NCBI GenBank assembly: GCA_947475225.1
Contig: CANJMQ010000020.1
Span: 1-53,024, forward strand
Source: Bradyrhizobiaceae bacterium
GTDB taxonomy: Bacteria; Pseudomonadota; Alphaproteobacteria; Rhizobiales; Aestuariivirgaceae
Length of the DNA stretch: 53,024 bases
Direction: 5' to 3'
Within the stretch, counting starts at the first letter, position 1, and each line of letters opens with the position of its first letter. Positions 27,944-38,300 of this stretch are shown in pieces. A program made the translations under genes and the position numbers. The notes beneath the pieces are model-generated. The model made no database searches. It saw nothing but the letters and a program-made list of their open reading frames with translations, and had not been told where the DNA came from.

Positions 27944-29890
27944 ATGCGCTTTCCTCACCTGTTCTCGCCCTTCACACTGAAATCCACCGAGATCCGCAAC
28001 CGCATCTTCTCGACGGGTCATGACACCTATCTGCCGGAAGGCGGGCTGCCATCGGAGGCACTCATCGCCTACCAGCGTACCAGGGCAAAGGGTGGGGCAG
28101 GGCTGATCGTCATTCAGGTGGTTGGTGTCCATGAGACATCCCGCTACACCGATGCGCTGCTGATGGGCACGTCCGATGACTGCATCAAGCCCTTCGCGCG
28201 GCTGATGGATGCCATCCACAAGGAGGGCACCAAGGTCTTCGTGCAACTCTTCCACCCCGGTCGCGAATTGCTGGGCAGGCCCTTCGGGGTCATCCAGCCG
28301 GCTTTTGCGCCGTCGTACTCGCCCTCGGAGCGCTTCAAGGTCATCCCACGCGAGATGTCGCAAGCGATGATCGGCGAGATCGTCGACGGCTTCGCCCAGG
28401 CCGCGCGGCGCATGGCGGAAGCAGGCGCCGACGGCGTCGAGATCGTGGCGAGCCATGGCTACCTGCCGGCACAGTTCATGAACTCCAAGGTCAACCGCCG
28501 CGAGGACCAGTATGGCGGCGCCTTCGAGAACCGCATGCGCTTCACCCGTGAGACCATAGCGTCGATCCGCGCTCAGGTGCCCGGCGAGTTCATCGTCGGC
28601 ATGCGCATGTCCGGCGATGAGCACGACGAGGACGGAATGGTGGAGGATGACTCGGTCGCCGTGGCCCGCGCGCTGGCCCCCGATCTCGACTACCTGAATG
28701 TCATCGCCGGCACTTCGGCGACGGCTTCGGGGGCAACTCACATTGTACCATCTATGGCGAATTCAACAGCTTACGTGGCGCCTTTCGCGCAAAAGGTGAA
28801 GCAATCGACAGGCAAGGCCGTGTTTGTGGCGGGCCGTATCAACCAGCCACAGATCGCCGAGGAGGTGCTGGCCTCTGGTGCGGCTGATATGTGCGGCATG
28901 ACCCGCGCCATGATCGCCGACCCCGAAATGGCCAACAAGGCGAAGGCCGGCAAGACCGACGACATCCGCGCCTGTATTGGCTGCAACCAGGCCTGCATCG
29001 GGCATTTCCAGCTTGGCCTGTCGATTTCCTGCATCCAGCACCCGGAGACGGGCCGCGAACTGGACTATGCCGAGAAGCCTCGCGCGACGGTTCGCAAGAA
29101 GGTCATCGTTGTTGGCGGCGGACCGGCCGGCCTCAAGGCCGCGGCAGTGGCCGCCGAGCGGGGGCACGAGGTGCACCTCCATGAGCGCGACGCCCAGACC
29201 GGCGGACAGACACGGCTGGCCCAGCTCCTGCCCAGGCGGGCGGAGTTCGGCGGCATCGCCACAAACCTGACGGCCGAGGCTGAGCGCCATGGCGCCAGGA
29301 TCCACCGTCGGAGCATGGTGACGCGGGACCTGCTTCTGGCCGAGAAACCGGACGCGGTGATCCTCGCCACCGGCTCCAGACCCCACATGCCACCCTTTGA
29401 AGGGGAGGCGGCACAGGTCGTCCACGTGGCGGACATTCTGGCGGGCCGCGCCACGACCGGCCAGAAGGTGGTGGTCTATGACTGGATGGGTGACTGGGGC
29501 GGCTCCGGCATCGCCGAAAAGCTGGCTGCAGAGGGGGCCAGTGTGCGTCTCGCCGTCAATCATCACTGCGCCTCTGCCTCGATCCAGACCTATGTCCGTT
29601 TCGAGCAGGTGGCGCGGCTGCACAAGCTGGGGGTCGAGGTTCACCCCTGGCTCAGGCTTTATGGCGGCGACGGGCGCACGGCCTATTTCATACACACCCC
29701 GTCTCGAGAAGCGGTGGTCATGGAGGATGTCGATACCATTGTCCTGAATACGCCCAACCTGCAGGAAGACGCGCTCACATCGGTGCTGCAGGAGCTCGGC
29801 CTTGCCTATGAACTGGTGGGCGATGCCTTGAGCCCGCGCACCGCGGAAGAGGCCGTCTACGAGGGAATGCTCGCCGGGCTGGCGGTTTAG
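27944..29890 (+). CDS. NADH:flavin oxidoreductase of the dienoyl-CoA reductase / trimethylamine dehydrogenase type
   Basis: A 648-residue enzyme with an N-terminal FMN-binding TIM barrel of the old-yellow-enzyme family (LFSPFTLKSTEIRNRIFSTGH; VEIVASHGYLPAQFMN; SKVNRREDQYGG). A 4Fe-4S site follows, with Cys344, Cys347, Cys351 and Cys363 in the family's CX2CX3CX11C pattern. The C-terminal FAD/NAD domain starts with VIVVGGGPAGLKAA. Relatives reduce 2,4-dienoyl-CoA or demethylate amines such as trimethylamine, dimethylglycine or N-methylproline. The conserved length suggests one of these, but the substrate is open. A GTG two codons upstream is an alternative start; no strong ribosome site is visible for either. 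Confidence 0.85.
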   Translation: MRFPHLFSPFTLKSTEIRNRIFSTGHDTYLPEGGLPSEALIAYQRTRAKGGAGLIVIQVVGVHETSRYTDALLMGTSDDCIKPFARLMDAIHKEGTKVFVQLFHPGRELLGRPFGVIQPAFAPSYSPSERFKVIPREMSQAMIGEIVDGFAQAARRMAEAGADGVEIVASHGYLPAQFMNSKVNRREDQYGGAFENRMRFTRETIASIRAQVPGEFIVGMRMSGDEHDEDGMVEDDSVAVARALAPDLDYLNVIAGTSATASGATHIVPSMANSTAYVAPFAQKVKQSTGKAVFVAGRINQPQIAEEVLASGAADMCGMTRAMIADPEMANKAKAGKTDDIRACIGCNQACIGHFQLGLSISCIQHPETGRELDYAEKPRATVRKKVIVVGGGPAGLKAAAVAAERGHEVHLHERDAQTGGQTRLAQLLPRRAEFGGIATNLTAEAERHGARIHRRSMVTRDLLLAEKPDAVILATGSRPHMPPFEGEAAQVVHVADILAGRATTGQKVVVYDWMGDWGGSGIAEKLAAEGASVRLAVNHHCASASIQTYVRFEQVARLHKLGVEVHPWLRLYGGDGRTAYFIHTPSREAVVMEDVDTIVLNTPNLQEDALTSVLQELGLAYELVGDALSPRTAEEAVYEGMLAGLAV

Positions 29891-30225
29891 GCCGTACCCT
29901 GTGGCCCGGATGCAACAGCGCATCGATTTGTGTTCGCTGTCCAATTCCGCCAGAATCTCAACCTTTTATCCGCCCAAATTGGCCCCTAGCGTGCATGACG
30001 TGCGGGGGAAGAGATTCCGCTGCACGGCCGAGAGGGGCTGAGGACAGGAGCGACGTTTGACCATCGCGCAGGCATTGGTCTTGCGCGGGATCGTCGCACG
30101 TTTGGGGCTTTTCCGGTGTGTTCGCGTAACGTTGAAGAGAAAGTGGCGTCGACATCATGGGGCATCCCCCAATCACCTTACGCTTCGCGCCTGCGAAGCC
30201 AGCCCGGGAGGGCTGAAGAATCGTG
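29891..30225. other. Intergenic region upstream of the ExoR-like gene
   Basis: About 330 bases without a supported gene. A perfect 7-base-pair hairpin (GCTTCGC, GCCT, GCGAAGC; 30182-30199) lies shortly before the ribosome site GGGAGGG. A TTGACC at 30057 could be a -35 box but has no convincing -10. The length and the hairpin suggest a regulated leader. Confidence 0.4.
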
Positions 30226-31146
30226 ATGTCGCTGGCGGTTCCGAGCGGGGAGTGGCGGATGCGTTGGTGCATCCGGCACGTTGCCCTTGCCGCCTGCGCA
30301 ATGGGCGTCATGCTGGCACCCGCGACCGCCGCAGACGATGACGCCAAGGGCCCGCTCTCCGAATTCTATTCCTACCTTCCGGCTGCGCCGGACATTCACC
30401 TTCCTGAATTCTCGATTCCGTTCTGGACCGATGATCTCAAGAAGGCAAAGCGCGCCTATAAGAGCGGCGATTATGAGCGCGCGCTCCGGCTGTTCCGCCG
30501 TTCCTCTGATGACGGCAATATCGTGGCGGACTGGTACCTCGGCCACATGTACAGCCAGGGGGTCGGCGTCGCCCGTGACGATGCCATGGCCTACAGCTAC
30601 TATACCCGCGTCGCCGAGCATTATGATCCGGACGAGACCGATCCCAATCGCCTGAAGATCACCGTGGATGCCATGGTGCGGCTGGCAGACTACCAGCGCA
30701 CGGGCGCGGTCAATGCCGGTATCCAGCCGGATCCCCGGGCCGCCGCCCAGAGCTACCTCAAGATCGCCACGGCCTATGGCCACCCAGCCGCCCAATATGC
30801 GCTGGGCGTGATGAGCATCAAGGGCGAGGGCGTGAAGAAGAACCCGAGCCAGGGCCTGAAATGGCTCATGGCATCTGCTCGCAAACGATATGCCCCTGCC
30901 GAAGCCTATCTGGGCGACCTCTACTGGTCTGGCCAGATCGTCACCGCTGACCGCACCCGCGCCGTGATGTGGTACATACTCGCCCGTGAATCCGCCCGGC
31001 CCGAAGACAACCCGGAGATCTTCGCCCGCGCCGGCCAGATCGAGGCAAGCGTCGGCGTGGATGAACGCATAGAGGCCGAGGCCCGGGCCAAGGTCTGGGA
31101 CGACCAGTACCCTGCCGAAAAGGTCAGGCCGGCGTCGGGCGATTAG
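30226..31146 (+). CDS. Periplasmic Sel1-repeat protein, ExoR-like
   Basis: A protein of about 306 residues with a signal peptide (VALAACAMGVMLAPATAA, cleavage about residue 38). The mature part has Sel1-like helical repeats: YERALRLFRRSSDDGNIVADWYLG, then HPAAQYALGVMSIKGEGVKKN, then APAEAYLGDLYWSGQIV. The layout and spacing are like ExoR of rhizobia, the periplasmic inhibitor of the ExoS/ChvI two-component system that controls exopolysaccharide and motility. That match is from memory of the family, not an alignment. A GTG one codon upstream is an alternative start. Its stop shares bases with the stop of the convergent next gene. Confidence 0.7.
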   Translation: MSLAVPSGEWRMRWCIRHVALAACAMGVMLAPATAADDDAKGPLSEFYSYLPAAPDIHLPEFSIPFWTDDLKKAKRAYKSGDYERALRLFRRSSDDGNIVADWYLGHMYSQGVGVARDDAMAYSYYTRVAEHYDPDETDPNRLKITVDAMVRLADYQRTGAVNAGIQPDPRAAAQSYLKIATAYGHPAAQYALGVMSIKGEGVKKNPSQGLKWLMASARKRYAPAEAYLGDLYWSGQIVTADRTRAVMWYILARESARPEDNPEIFARAGQIEASVGVDERIEAEARAKVWDDQYPAEKVRPASGD

Positions 31147-31706
31147 CCCGTAGTGCTCGGCGCAGCAGCCATGCACGGCGCCATGAAATCAGGCACCGAC
31201 ATGTTGACGCCCGGCAGCGAATACCACGACGCGGTGCCGGGGCGGGTCTGCACCATGTAGGCCCAGTGCCCGACCTGCGCCGCGGAGGAGCCCGTCGACA
31301 TCTGGTTTGCCATCGTCCATTGATAGCCCTTGCGCACCATGCTGCCGAGCCCGGTCGTGGTGGTCGAACTCTGGGTGAAGGGTTGGTCCGTGAAGGTCAG
31401 GTAGATGCTTCCCTCGGGCGTCACGGAACCGACAAGTGCTTTGCAGGTAACGGCGCCGTCGCCAAGTTTCGTGGCGGTGCGCCCCCAGAAATAGCCGTTG
31501 CGATAACCGGTGATGGTGTAGACGGTCTGGTCCTGGATCGGGCTCAATTGGTTCTGTGACGGCGTGTAGACGTAGGCAGGCAGACCGTTGGTCGGTACAT
31601 ACCATGTCGTACCGTTCAACCAGCTCCAGTCGCGCACGGTGGCAGCCGAGGCTGGTAGGAATGCTGTTGCCACAGCGAGTGCGGTCACGAGAAGTCTTGG
31701 CTTCAT
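31143..31706 (-). CDS. Exported hypothetical protein (187 aa)
   Basis: A 187-residue protein with a clear signal peptide (LLVTALAVATAFLPASAAT, cleavage about residue 22). The mature chain is rich in Thr, Tyr and Trp and looks all-beta (WSWLNGTTWYVPTNGLPAYVY, then YTITGYRNGYFWGRTATKL). It has two cysteines, one near the C terminus. I do not recognise the family. The terminal four bases overlap the ExoR-like gene on the other strand, so transcription of the pair converges without a spacer. Confidence 0.6.
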   Translation of the reverse strand: MKPRLLVTALAVATAFLPASAATVRDWSWLNGTTWYVPTNGLPAYVYTPSQNQLSPIQDQTVYTITGYRNGYFWGRTATKLGDGAVTCKALVGSVTPEGSIYLTFTDQPFTQSSTTTTGLGSMVRKGYQWTMANQMSTGSSAAQVGHWAYMVQTRPGTASWYSLPGVNMSVPDFMAPCMAAAPSTTG

Positions 31707-31812
31707 GGTGCGCGTCTCCGTCCCGTCGATTGAACAATGATTAGCCGATGCAGGCTATTACGCACAGCGGCGAAAGAGGGATGTCGCCGGACATGGTAAA
31801 CCGAATGGAAGG

Positions 31813-32193
31813 TCATGATGCGCGCCGACTTGGCCGCGACAGCACGAAGCCAGCGACTGCTGCCATCACCAGAGCCGTGCCGATTTCAAGCCAGGCAGGG
31901 CCGCTTGTGCCGAAATGCAGGTAGCCGAACATCGCTGTCATCATCGCCACGGCGAAGACCTTGGCACCACGGGGAATGACGCCGGCATCCTCCCAGTCGC
32001 GCACGAATTTCCCGGCCAGCCGATGTGAGCGGATGCGCTCCGCCATTTCAGGCGACGAGCGCGAGAAGGCCCAGACGGCCACCAGCAGGAAGGGCGTCGT
32101 TGGAAACAAAGGCATGATGATGCCGATGACGCCGAGCCCGATGCAGAGCCAACCGGTGCCGAGCAGAAGAGGGCGCCTCAGGGCCTTGATCAT
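31813..32193 (-). CDS. DUF454 (YbaN-type) inner-membrane protein
   Basis: A 126-residue protein with an N-terminal hydrophobic hairpin (LLLGTGWLCIGLGVIGIIMP, LFPTTPFLLVAVWAFSRSS), the family motif PLFPTTPFLL, then WEDAGVIPRGAKV and two further membrane segments. The DUF454 family has no established biochemical role. It is divergent from the DUF502 gene, with 36 bases between the start codons. Confidence 0.85.
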   Translation of the reverse strand: MIKALRRPLLLGTGWLCIGLGVIGIIMPLFPTTPFLLVAVWAFSRSSPEMAERIRSHRLAGKFVRDWEDAGVIPRGAKVFAVAMMTAMFGYLHFGTSGPAWLEIGTALVMAAVAGFVLSRPSRRAS

Positions 32194-32229
32194 GCCAGAC
32201 CCTGCGGGCTTGTCGCCCCGCCCCGATTC

Positions 32230-32979
32230 ATGTCAATTGAGCGTCCCATGCCCCATCCCAGCGATACGCCTCCCCAAGTGAAGACCGTTGACGTCGAAAT
32301 CAAGGCGCAGAGTTCCGTTTTCGGGAAGCTGCGAGCCTATTTTTTCACCGGATTGGTGATTACCGCGCCGATCGCCATCACCATCTGGGCGACCTACTGG
32401 TTCGTCACGCTGTTCGATTCATGGATCAAGCCCTTCCTTCCGGCATCCTATAACCCGGACACCTATCTGCCGATCCGCGTGCCGGGCTTCGGTCTGATCT
32501 TCGCGCTGCTGGCCATCACGCTGATCGGTTTCATGGCGGCGAACCTCGCCGGCCGCACGATGATTGCCATCTGGGACAAGATCCTGAATTCCACACCGGT
32601 GGTGAGATCGATCTACAAGGGCTCGAAGCAGATCTTCGAGACACTGTTTTCTCAGAAGGGTACGTCCTTCCGATATGTCTGCCTTGTCGAATGGCCACGG
32701 CGGGGCACCTGGTCGCTGGCCTTCATTTCGCGCGATGTGGACGGCGCGCAGATCGGTCTCGAGCCGGGCCGTGCCATGTATGCCGTCTACATGTCGACGA
32801 CACCCAATCCCACCTCGGGCTATGTGTTTTTCGTCGATATCGCCGACGTCAAGATCATCGACATGAGTGTCGAGGACGGGTTGAAGCTCGTCATTTCCAT
32901 GGGACTCGTATTCCCTGACAAGCCGTTGCCGCCGGAGAAGGAAGCGGCGGCCGCCGTCAGCCTGCCGACAGAAGCCTGA
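32230..32979 (+). CDS. DUF502-family membrane protein
   Basis: A 249-residue protein with two membrane helices near the N terminus (FFTGLVITAPIAITIWATYWFV, then GLIFALLAITLIGFMAANLAG) and a soluble C-terminal half. DUF502 hallmarks are visible: PVVRSIYKGSKQIFETLF, MSTTPNPTSGYVFFV and MSVEDGLKLVISMGLV. The family is widespread in Proteobacteria and plants and is of uncertain function. The final 23 bases overlap the end of recG on the opposite strand. Confidence 0.88.
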   Translation: MSIERPMPHPSDTPPQVKTVDVEIKAQSSVFGKLRAYFFTGLVITAPIAITIWATYWFVTLFDSWIKPFLPASYNPDTYLPIRVPGFGLIFALLAITLIGFMAANLAGRTMIAIWDKILNSTPVVRSIYKGSKQIFETLFSQKGTSFRYVCLVEWPRRGTWSLAFISRDVDGAQIGLEPGRAMYAVYMSTTPNPTSGYVFFVDIADVKIIDMSVEDGLKLVISMGLVFPDKPLPPEKEAAAAVSLPTEA

Positions 32980-35074
32980 TCGCCTCTTCGCGCTCGAAGA
33001 GATAGAGCAGCACGCGCAGCGCCTCGCCGCGAGGACCAACGAGTTTGGGGTCCTTGTTCAGTACAAGCTGCGCATCGTCGCGTGCCGCCTGCAGCAGGTC
33101 GCCGTCGGTTGAGAGGTCCGCCATGCGGAACAGCGGCAGTCCGGATTGCCTTGTGCCCAGCATCTCGCCGGCACCCCGCAGCCGCAGGTCCTCCTCGGCG
33201 ATGCGGAATCCATCCTCCGTTTCGCGCATGATGGAAAGGCGTGCCTTGGCCGTCTCGCCCAGCGGCTCCTGATAGAGCAGCAGGCAGGATGACTTGCCGC
33301 TACCGCGCCCGACGCGGCCGCGCAGCTGGTGCAGCTGTGCCAGCCCGAAGCGCTCGGCGTTCTCGATCACGATGGCAGTGGCCTCCGGTACATCGACGCC
33401 CACTTCGATGACGGTGGTGGAGACGAGGAGGGAGAGCGTGCCGTCCTTGAACTCCTGCATGACGCGGTCCTTGTCCGGCCCCTTCATGCGGCCGTGGATG
33501 AGACCCACCTTGCCCTTGAAGCGGGAGGCCAACTGCAGGAAGCGTTCCTCGGCGGCAGCGAGGTCAACCTGCTCGCTCTCCTCCACCAGCGGGCAGACCC
33601 AGTAGGCCCGGTTGCCCTGAACCATGGAGCGCTCGAGACCGTCAATCACGTCGTCCATGCGGGCGAGGGGAATGACACGTGTGTCGATGGGAAGCCGTCC
33701 CGCCGGCTTTTCCATGAGCTTTGACACGTCCATGTCGCCGTAGACGGTGAGCGCCAGGGTGCGCGGGATCGGCGTTGCCGTCATCACGAGAAGGTCGGTG
33801 GCGCCGCCCGCCTTGGCCTGCAGCGCCAGGCGCTGGTGAACGCCGAAGCGATGCTGCTCGTCGATGACGACCAGACCCAGATCCCTGAATACCACATGCT
33901 CCTGGAACAGCGCGTGGGTGCCGACAACGAGTGATGTTTCACCCGCCGCGATGCGCGCCAGGATCTCGTCCCGCATCTTGCCCTTTTCGCGGCCGGTGAG
34001 CAGCGTTATGGATATGCCTGCCGCATCGCATAGTTTCGAGAGTGTTGCATGGTGCTGTCGGGCGAGGATTTCGGTGGGCACCATGAGGGCGCCCTGGGTG
34101 CCGCTCTCGATGGCGGCGGCAAGTGACAGCAGCGCCACCACCGTCTTGCCGGACCCCACATCCCCCTGCAGGAGCCGCAGCATGCGGTCACCCGAGGCCA
34201 TGTCGCGCAGAATGTCCTGCACCGCTTCGGCCTGGGCATTGGTCAGGCTGTAGGGCAGGGCCTTGATGATCTTTTCTCGAAGGCTTCCCGTTCCCGGCAG
34301 CTTCCTGCCCTGCGCCCGCTTCATGTTGGTCCGCACCAGGGAGAGGGCCAGCTGGTTGGCCAGTAACTCATCGTAGGCGAGCCTCCGTCGCGCAGGACTT
34401 TCGAGGCCGACGGTGGCGGGCGCTTCCGGGTGGTGGAGGGCACGAAGCGCGGCCTGGAAAGAAGGCCAGCGGTGGCGTTGCAGAAAGGGCAGGTCCTGCC
34501 ATTCGGGAATGTCTGGGAGGGTTTCCAATGCCTGGGCGATGGCTTTGGCCAGCACCTTGGGTGAAAGTCCTTCGGTCAGCGGGTAGACCGGCTCGATCAG
34601 CGGCATGCGATCGAATTCATCGGCCGAGACGATGTGGTCCGGGTGGGCCATTTGCGGCTCGTCGTTGAACCAGTCGATCTTGCCGGAGATGAAACGCGTC
34701 TCGCCCTCAGGCAGCGCCCGGCGGATCGAGTCTGCATAGGCGTGGAAGAACACCAGCGTCAGTGGCCCGGTTCCGTCTGAAACGTCCACCCGGTAAGGCA
34801 CCCGCTTGTTGCCGGGTGGCGGCGGGCGGTGGCGCATCACGGTGGCCTCTACCGTCACCACACCGTCGCGCGGCAGGCTGTTGATGCGGGGCCGGAAGCG
34901 TCGGTCGACGATGCCGGAGGGCAGGTGGAACAGCAGGTCGACGATGCGCGTCGTATCCCCCGGCGTGCCATGCGCGGGGCGCAGGAAGGACGCGAGCAGC
35001 TTGTCCAGCTTGGCGCCGATGCCCTTGAGGCCGGCGGCACCGGCGAACAGCGGATTGAGAAGCGGAGGGCGCAT
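32957..35074 (-). CDS. recG: ATP-dependent DNA helicase RecG
   Basis: A 705-residue RecG that remodels stalled forks and branch-migrates recombination intermediates. The N-terminal wedge/OB domain (to about 270) contains the VTVEATVMRH strand. The helicase lobes carry the Walker A motif GDVGSGKTVVALL near residue 305, DEQHRFGVHQR near 405, and motif VI-type QLRGRVGRG. The length is typical. Its start codon overlaps, on the other strand, the chosen sdhE start, so any promoter must sit inside sdhE. Confidence 0.95.
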   Translation of the reverse strand: MRPPLLNPLFAGAAGLKGIGAKLDKLLASFLRPAHGTPGDTTRIVDLLFHLPSGIVDRRFRPRINSLPRDGVVTVEATVMRHRPPPPGNKRVPYRVDVSDGTGPLTLVFFHAYADSIRRALPEGETRFISGKIDWFNDEPQMAHPDHIVSADEFDRMPLIEPVYPLTEGLSPKVLAKAIAQALETLPDIPEWQDLPFLQRHRWPSFQAALRALHHPEAPATVGLESPARRRLAYDELLANQLALSLVRTNMKRAQGRKLPGTGSLREKIIKALPYSLTNAQAEAVQDILRDMASGDRMLRLLQGDVGSGKTVVALLSLAAAIESGTQGALMVPTEILARQHHATLSKLCDAAGISITLLTGREKGKMRDEILARIAAGETSLVVGTHALFQEHVVFRDLGLVVIDEQHRFGVHQRLALQAKAGGATDLLVMTATPIPRTLALTVYGDMDVSKLMEKPAGRLPIDTRVIPLARMDDVIDGLERSMVQGNRAYWVCPLVEESEQVDLAAAEERFLQLASRFKGKVGLIHGRMKGPDKDRVMQEFKDGTLSLLVSTTVIEVGVDVPEATAIVIENAERFGLAQLHQLRGRVGRGSGKSSCLLLYQEPLGETAKARLSIMRETEDGFRIAEEDLRLRGAGEMLGTRQSGLPLFRMADLSTDGDLLQAARDDAQLVLNKDPKLVGPRGEALRVLLYLFEREEAIRLLSAG

Positions 35075-35399
35075 GGCCCAATTTCACCGGGAACCGGTTG
35101 CGGCGCAAGTGCGCATGGGGCATGAGACGCGGGTGATGACCCTCCAGCCCGACACCGAGATCCGCCGCAAGCGCCTGCTGTGGCGTGCCACTCACCGTGG
35201 CATCAAGGAAATGGACCTGATCCTCGGTGGGTTCGTGGCCCTGAACCTTGACGTTTTTTCGGACACCGAGATTGCCGATCTTGAGCGGATCATGGACATT
35301 CCCGATCAGGACATGCTGTCCTGGGCAACCAAGCAGGGAGAGGTGCCCCCGCAGCATGCCTCGCCGTTGCTGATGCGCATCCTCGCCTATACGCCATGA
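35073..35399 (+). CDS. sdhE: FAD assembly factor SdhE
   Basis: A protein of up to 108 residues. The conserved SdhE core is RRKRLLWRATHRGIKEMDLILGGF, with the RGxxE-like segment that aids covalent FAD attachment to succinate dehydrogenase, followed by MDIPDQDMLSW. The most upstream ATG is chosen for the GGAGGG four bases before it. Later in-frame ATGs at 35115 and 35136 would give 94 or 87 residues, closer to the family average. The stop overlaps the mfd start (ATGA). Confidence 0.85.
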   Translation: MAQFHREPVAAQVRMGHETRVMTLQPDTEIRRKRLLWRATHRGIKEMDLILGGFVALNLDVFSDTEIADLERIMDIPDQDMLSWATKQGEVPPQHASPLLMRILAYTP

Positions 35400-38300
35400 T
35401 TGATCTTTCCAAGCTGACGCCTCGGCTCTCACAGCCTGGTCGCACCGCCGTCTCCGGCGTGCCGCAGGGGCTTGACGCCATGCTGCTGCCGGAGATTGCC
35501 AGGGCGGTGGGCAAGCGCGTGGTGGTTCATGTGGCGGTCGACGACCAGCGCGCCGCCGTGCTGGCGGATCAGCTCGCCTATTTCGCGCCGAAGCTCGAGG
35601 TGCTGCGCTTCCCCGCCTGGGACTGCCTGCCCTATGATCGCGTGTCGCCGGTGGCCGACATCATCGCCCGTCGCCTCGCCACGCTGGCGCGGTTGCTGGA
35701 ACCGGTGACGAAGCCCACGGTGTTGCTCACCACCGTGCCCGCCATCTTGCAGCGCGTGGTTCCGCGCTCGCTGATCGAGGGACAGAGCTTCTCCGCCGTT
35801 CCCGGCAACCGGGTGAATTCGGACCAGCTGATCGGCTTTCTCGCCGCGAACGGCTTCTCGCGCACCGGCACCGTGGTCGACCCCGGCGACTTCGCAGTGC
35901 GCGGCGGTATCGTCGACATCTTCCCGCCTGGCTCGGATGCGCCCGTGCGGCTCGATTTCTTCGGTGACACGCTGGAGTCGATCAGGAGCTTCGACCCGGA
36001 GTCGCAGCGCACCACCTCGACGCTGAAACGTTTTACCCTCAACCCCGCCAACGAAGTGCTGCTGAACGACACCTCGATCGGTAAGTTCCGCGTCGCCTAT
36101 GCCGGGGCCTTCGGCGGCATCGACATCAACGACCCGCTCTACGAGAGCGTCACGGCGGGGCGCAAGTACCAGGGCATGGAGCACTGGCTGCCGCTGTTCT
36201 ATGACGATCTTTCCACCCTGTTCGACTACCTCGACGATCCCGTCATCACGCTGGACCATTCGGCAGATGAGGCGGCGAATGCGCGGCAGGAGCAGGTGGC
36301 TGAATTCTACAACGCCCGTCGCGAGGCGCTCGATAAGAAAGAAACGTATGGCGCGGCGCCTTACAAGCCGGTGAAGCCTGCGTCCCTTTACGTCACCGAG
36401 GCGCAGTGGGCGGAGGCACAAACCAACTACACGGTGCTCGCCTTCTCGCCCTTCGAGAGCCCCAATGCCATTTCCTTCGGCGGCCGGCGCGGCCGCAGCT
36501 TTGCGGCCGAACGTGCGCAGGCGGGCGGCAACGTCTATGAGGCGGTCAAGGCGCATGCGGACGACATCCGCCGCGGCGGGCGTCGCGTTGCCATTGCCTC
36601 GTGGACCGAAGGCTCGCGCGAGCGCATGGAGACCATCCTCAAGGACCATGATGTGGCGCCGCTTGCCGCCGCCAGGGACTGGCCGGAGTTCGTCTCCTGG
36701 GACAAGGCCATCGCCGGACTTATTGTGCTCGGGCTGGAAGAGGGCTTCGAGACCGACGACTTCGCCATTGTCTCCGAACAGGACATTCTCGGCGACCGCA
36801 TGGTGCGAAGGGGTCGCCGCAACAAGAAGGCCTCCGACTTCATCAGCGAGCTGTCAGCGCTGGCGCCGGGTGACCTCGTGGTGCACGTCGACCACGGCAT
36901 CGGCCGCTTCGAGGGGTTGAAGACGATCGAGGTACAGGGCGCACCGCATGACTGCCTGTTCCTCTCCTACGCCGGCGGCGACCGGCTGTTCCTTCCGGTA
37001 GAGAACATCGAGCTCCTCTCGCGCTATGGCTCGGATGAACACGGTGCTCAGCTTGACAAGCTTGGCGGCGGCGCCTGGCAGGCCAAGAAGGCCAAGCTCA
37101 AGGAGCGTATCCTCAAGATCGCCGAGGGACTGATCCGCACTGCTGCAGCACGCGAACTGAAGCCCGGTGACGTTCTCCCGCCGCCGGAGGGGGCTTACGA
37201 GGAATTTGCCGCCCGCTTCCCGTATGAGGAGACGGAGGATCAGTTGACCGCCATCGACGCCGTCATCGAGGATTTCCAGAAGGGTCGCCCCATGGACCGG
37301 CTGATCTGCGGCGATGTGGGCTTCGGCAAGACCGAGGTGGCGCTGCGCTCCGCCTTCGTGGCCGCCATGAACGGCAAGCAGGTAGCGGTGGTGGTGCCGA
37401 CCACGCTGCTCGCCCGCCAGCACTTCGCCACATTCCAGGCGCGCTTCAAGGGATTACCCATCAACATCGCCCAGGCATCGCGGATGGTGCCGAAGAAGCA
37501 ATTGGACCAGGTGAAGGCCGGCATCGCCTCGGGCGACATCGACATCGTGGTGGGCACCCATGCGCTGCTGGCGGACTCGGTCAAGTTCCGTGACCTGGGG
37601 CTGATGATCATCGACGAGGAACAGCACTTCGGCGTCAAGCACAAGGAGCGGCTGAAGGAGATGCGCACCAACGTGCACGTCCTGACGCTGACCGCCACAC
37701 CCATTCCTCGCACCCTGCAGCTGGCTCTGTCCGGCGTGCGCGAGCTCTCGCTCATCACAACGCCACCACTCGACCGGCTGGCGGTGCGCACCTACATTAC
37801 GCCGTTTGATCCTGTCATCATACGCGAAAGCCTGCTTCGCGAGCATTTCCGGGGTGGCCAGAGCTTCTATGTGGTTCCCCGCGTCACCGACCTCGACGAG
37901 ATCGCTGCCTTTCTGCGCGACACCGTGCCCGAGGTGAAATTCCGCATGGCCCATGGCCGCATGCCACCTACCGAGCTCGAGGATATCATGACCGGTTTCT
38001 ACGACCGGAAGTTCGATGTTCTGCTCTCCACCACCATCGTCGAATCCGGCCTCGACATTTCGACAGCCAATACGCTGATCATCCATCGTGCCGACATGTT
38101 CGGCCTCGCCCAGCTCTACCAGCTGCGCGGCCGGGTGGGGCGCTCGAAGCAGCGCGCCTATGCGATCTTCACGACACCCGCCAACAAGACGCTGACGCAA
38201 ACCGCCGACAAGCGATTGAAGGTGCTGCAGTCGCTCGATTCACTGGGCGCTGGATTTACGCTGGCAAGCCACGACCTGGACCTGCGGGGGGCGGGCAACC

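Noticed and set aside
35429..36649. 406-codon frame opposite mfd
   Set aside because: Antisense shadow of mfd; Arg/Gly/His-rich composition and no motif.
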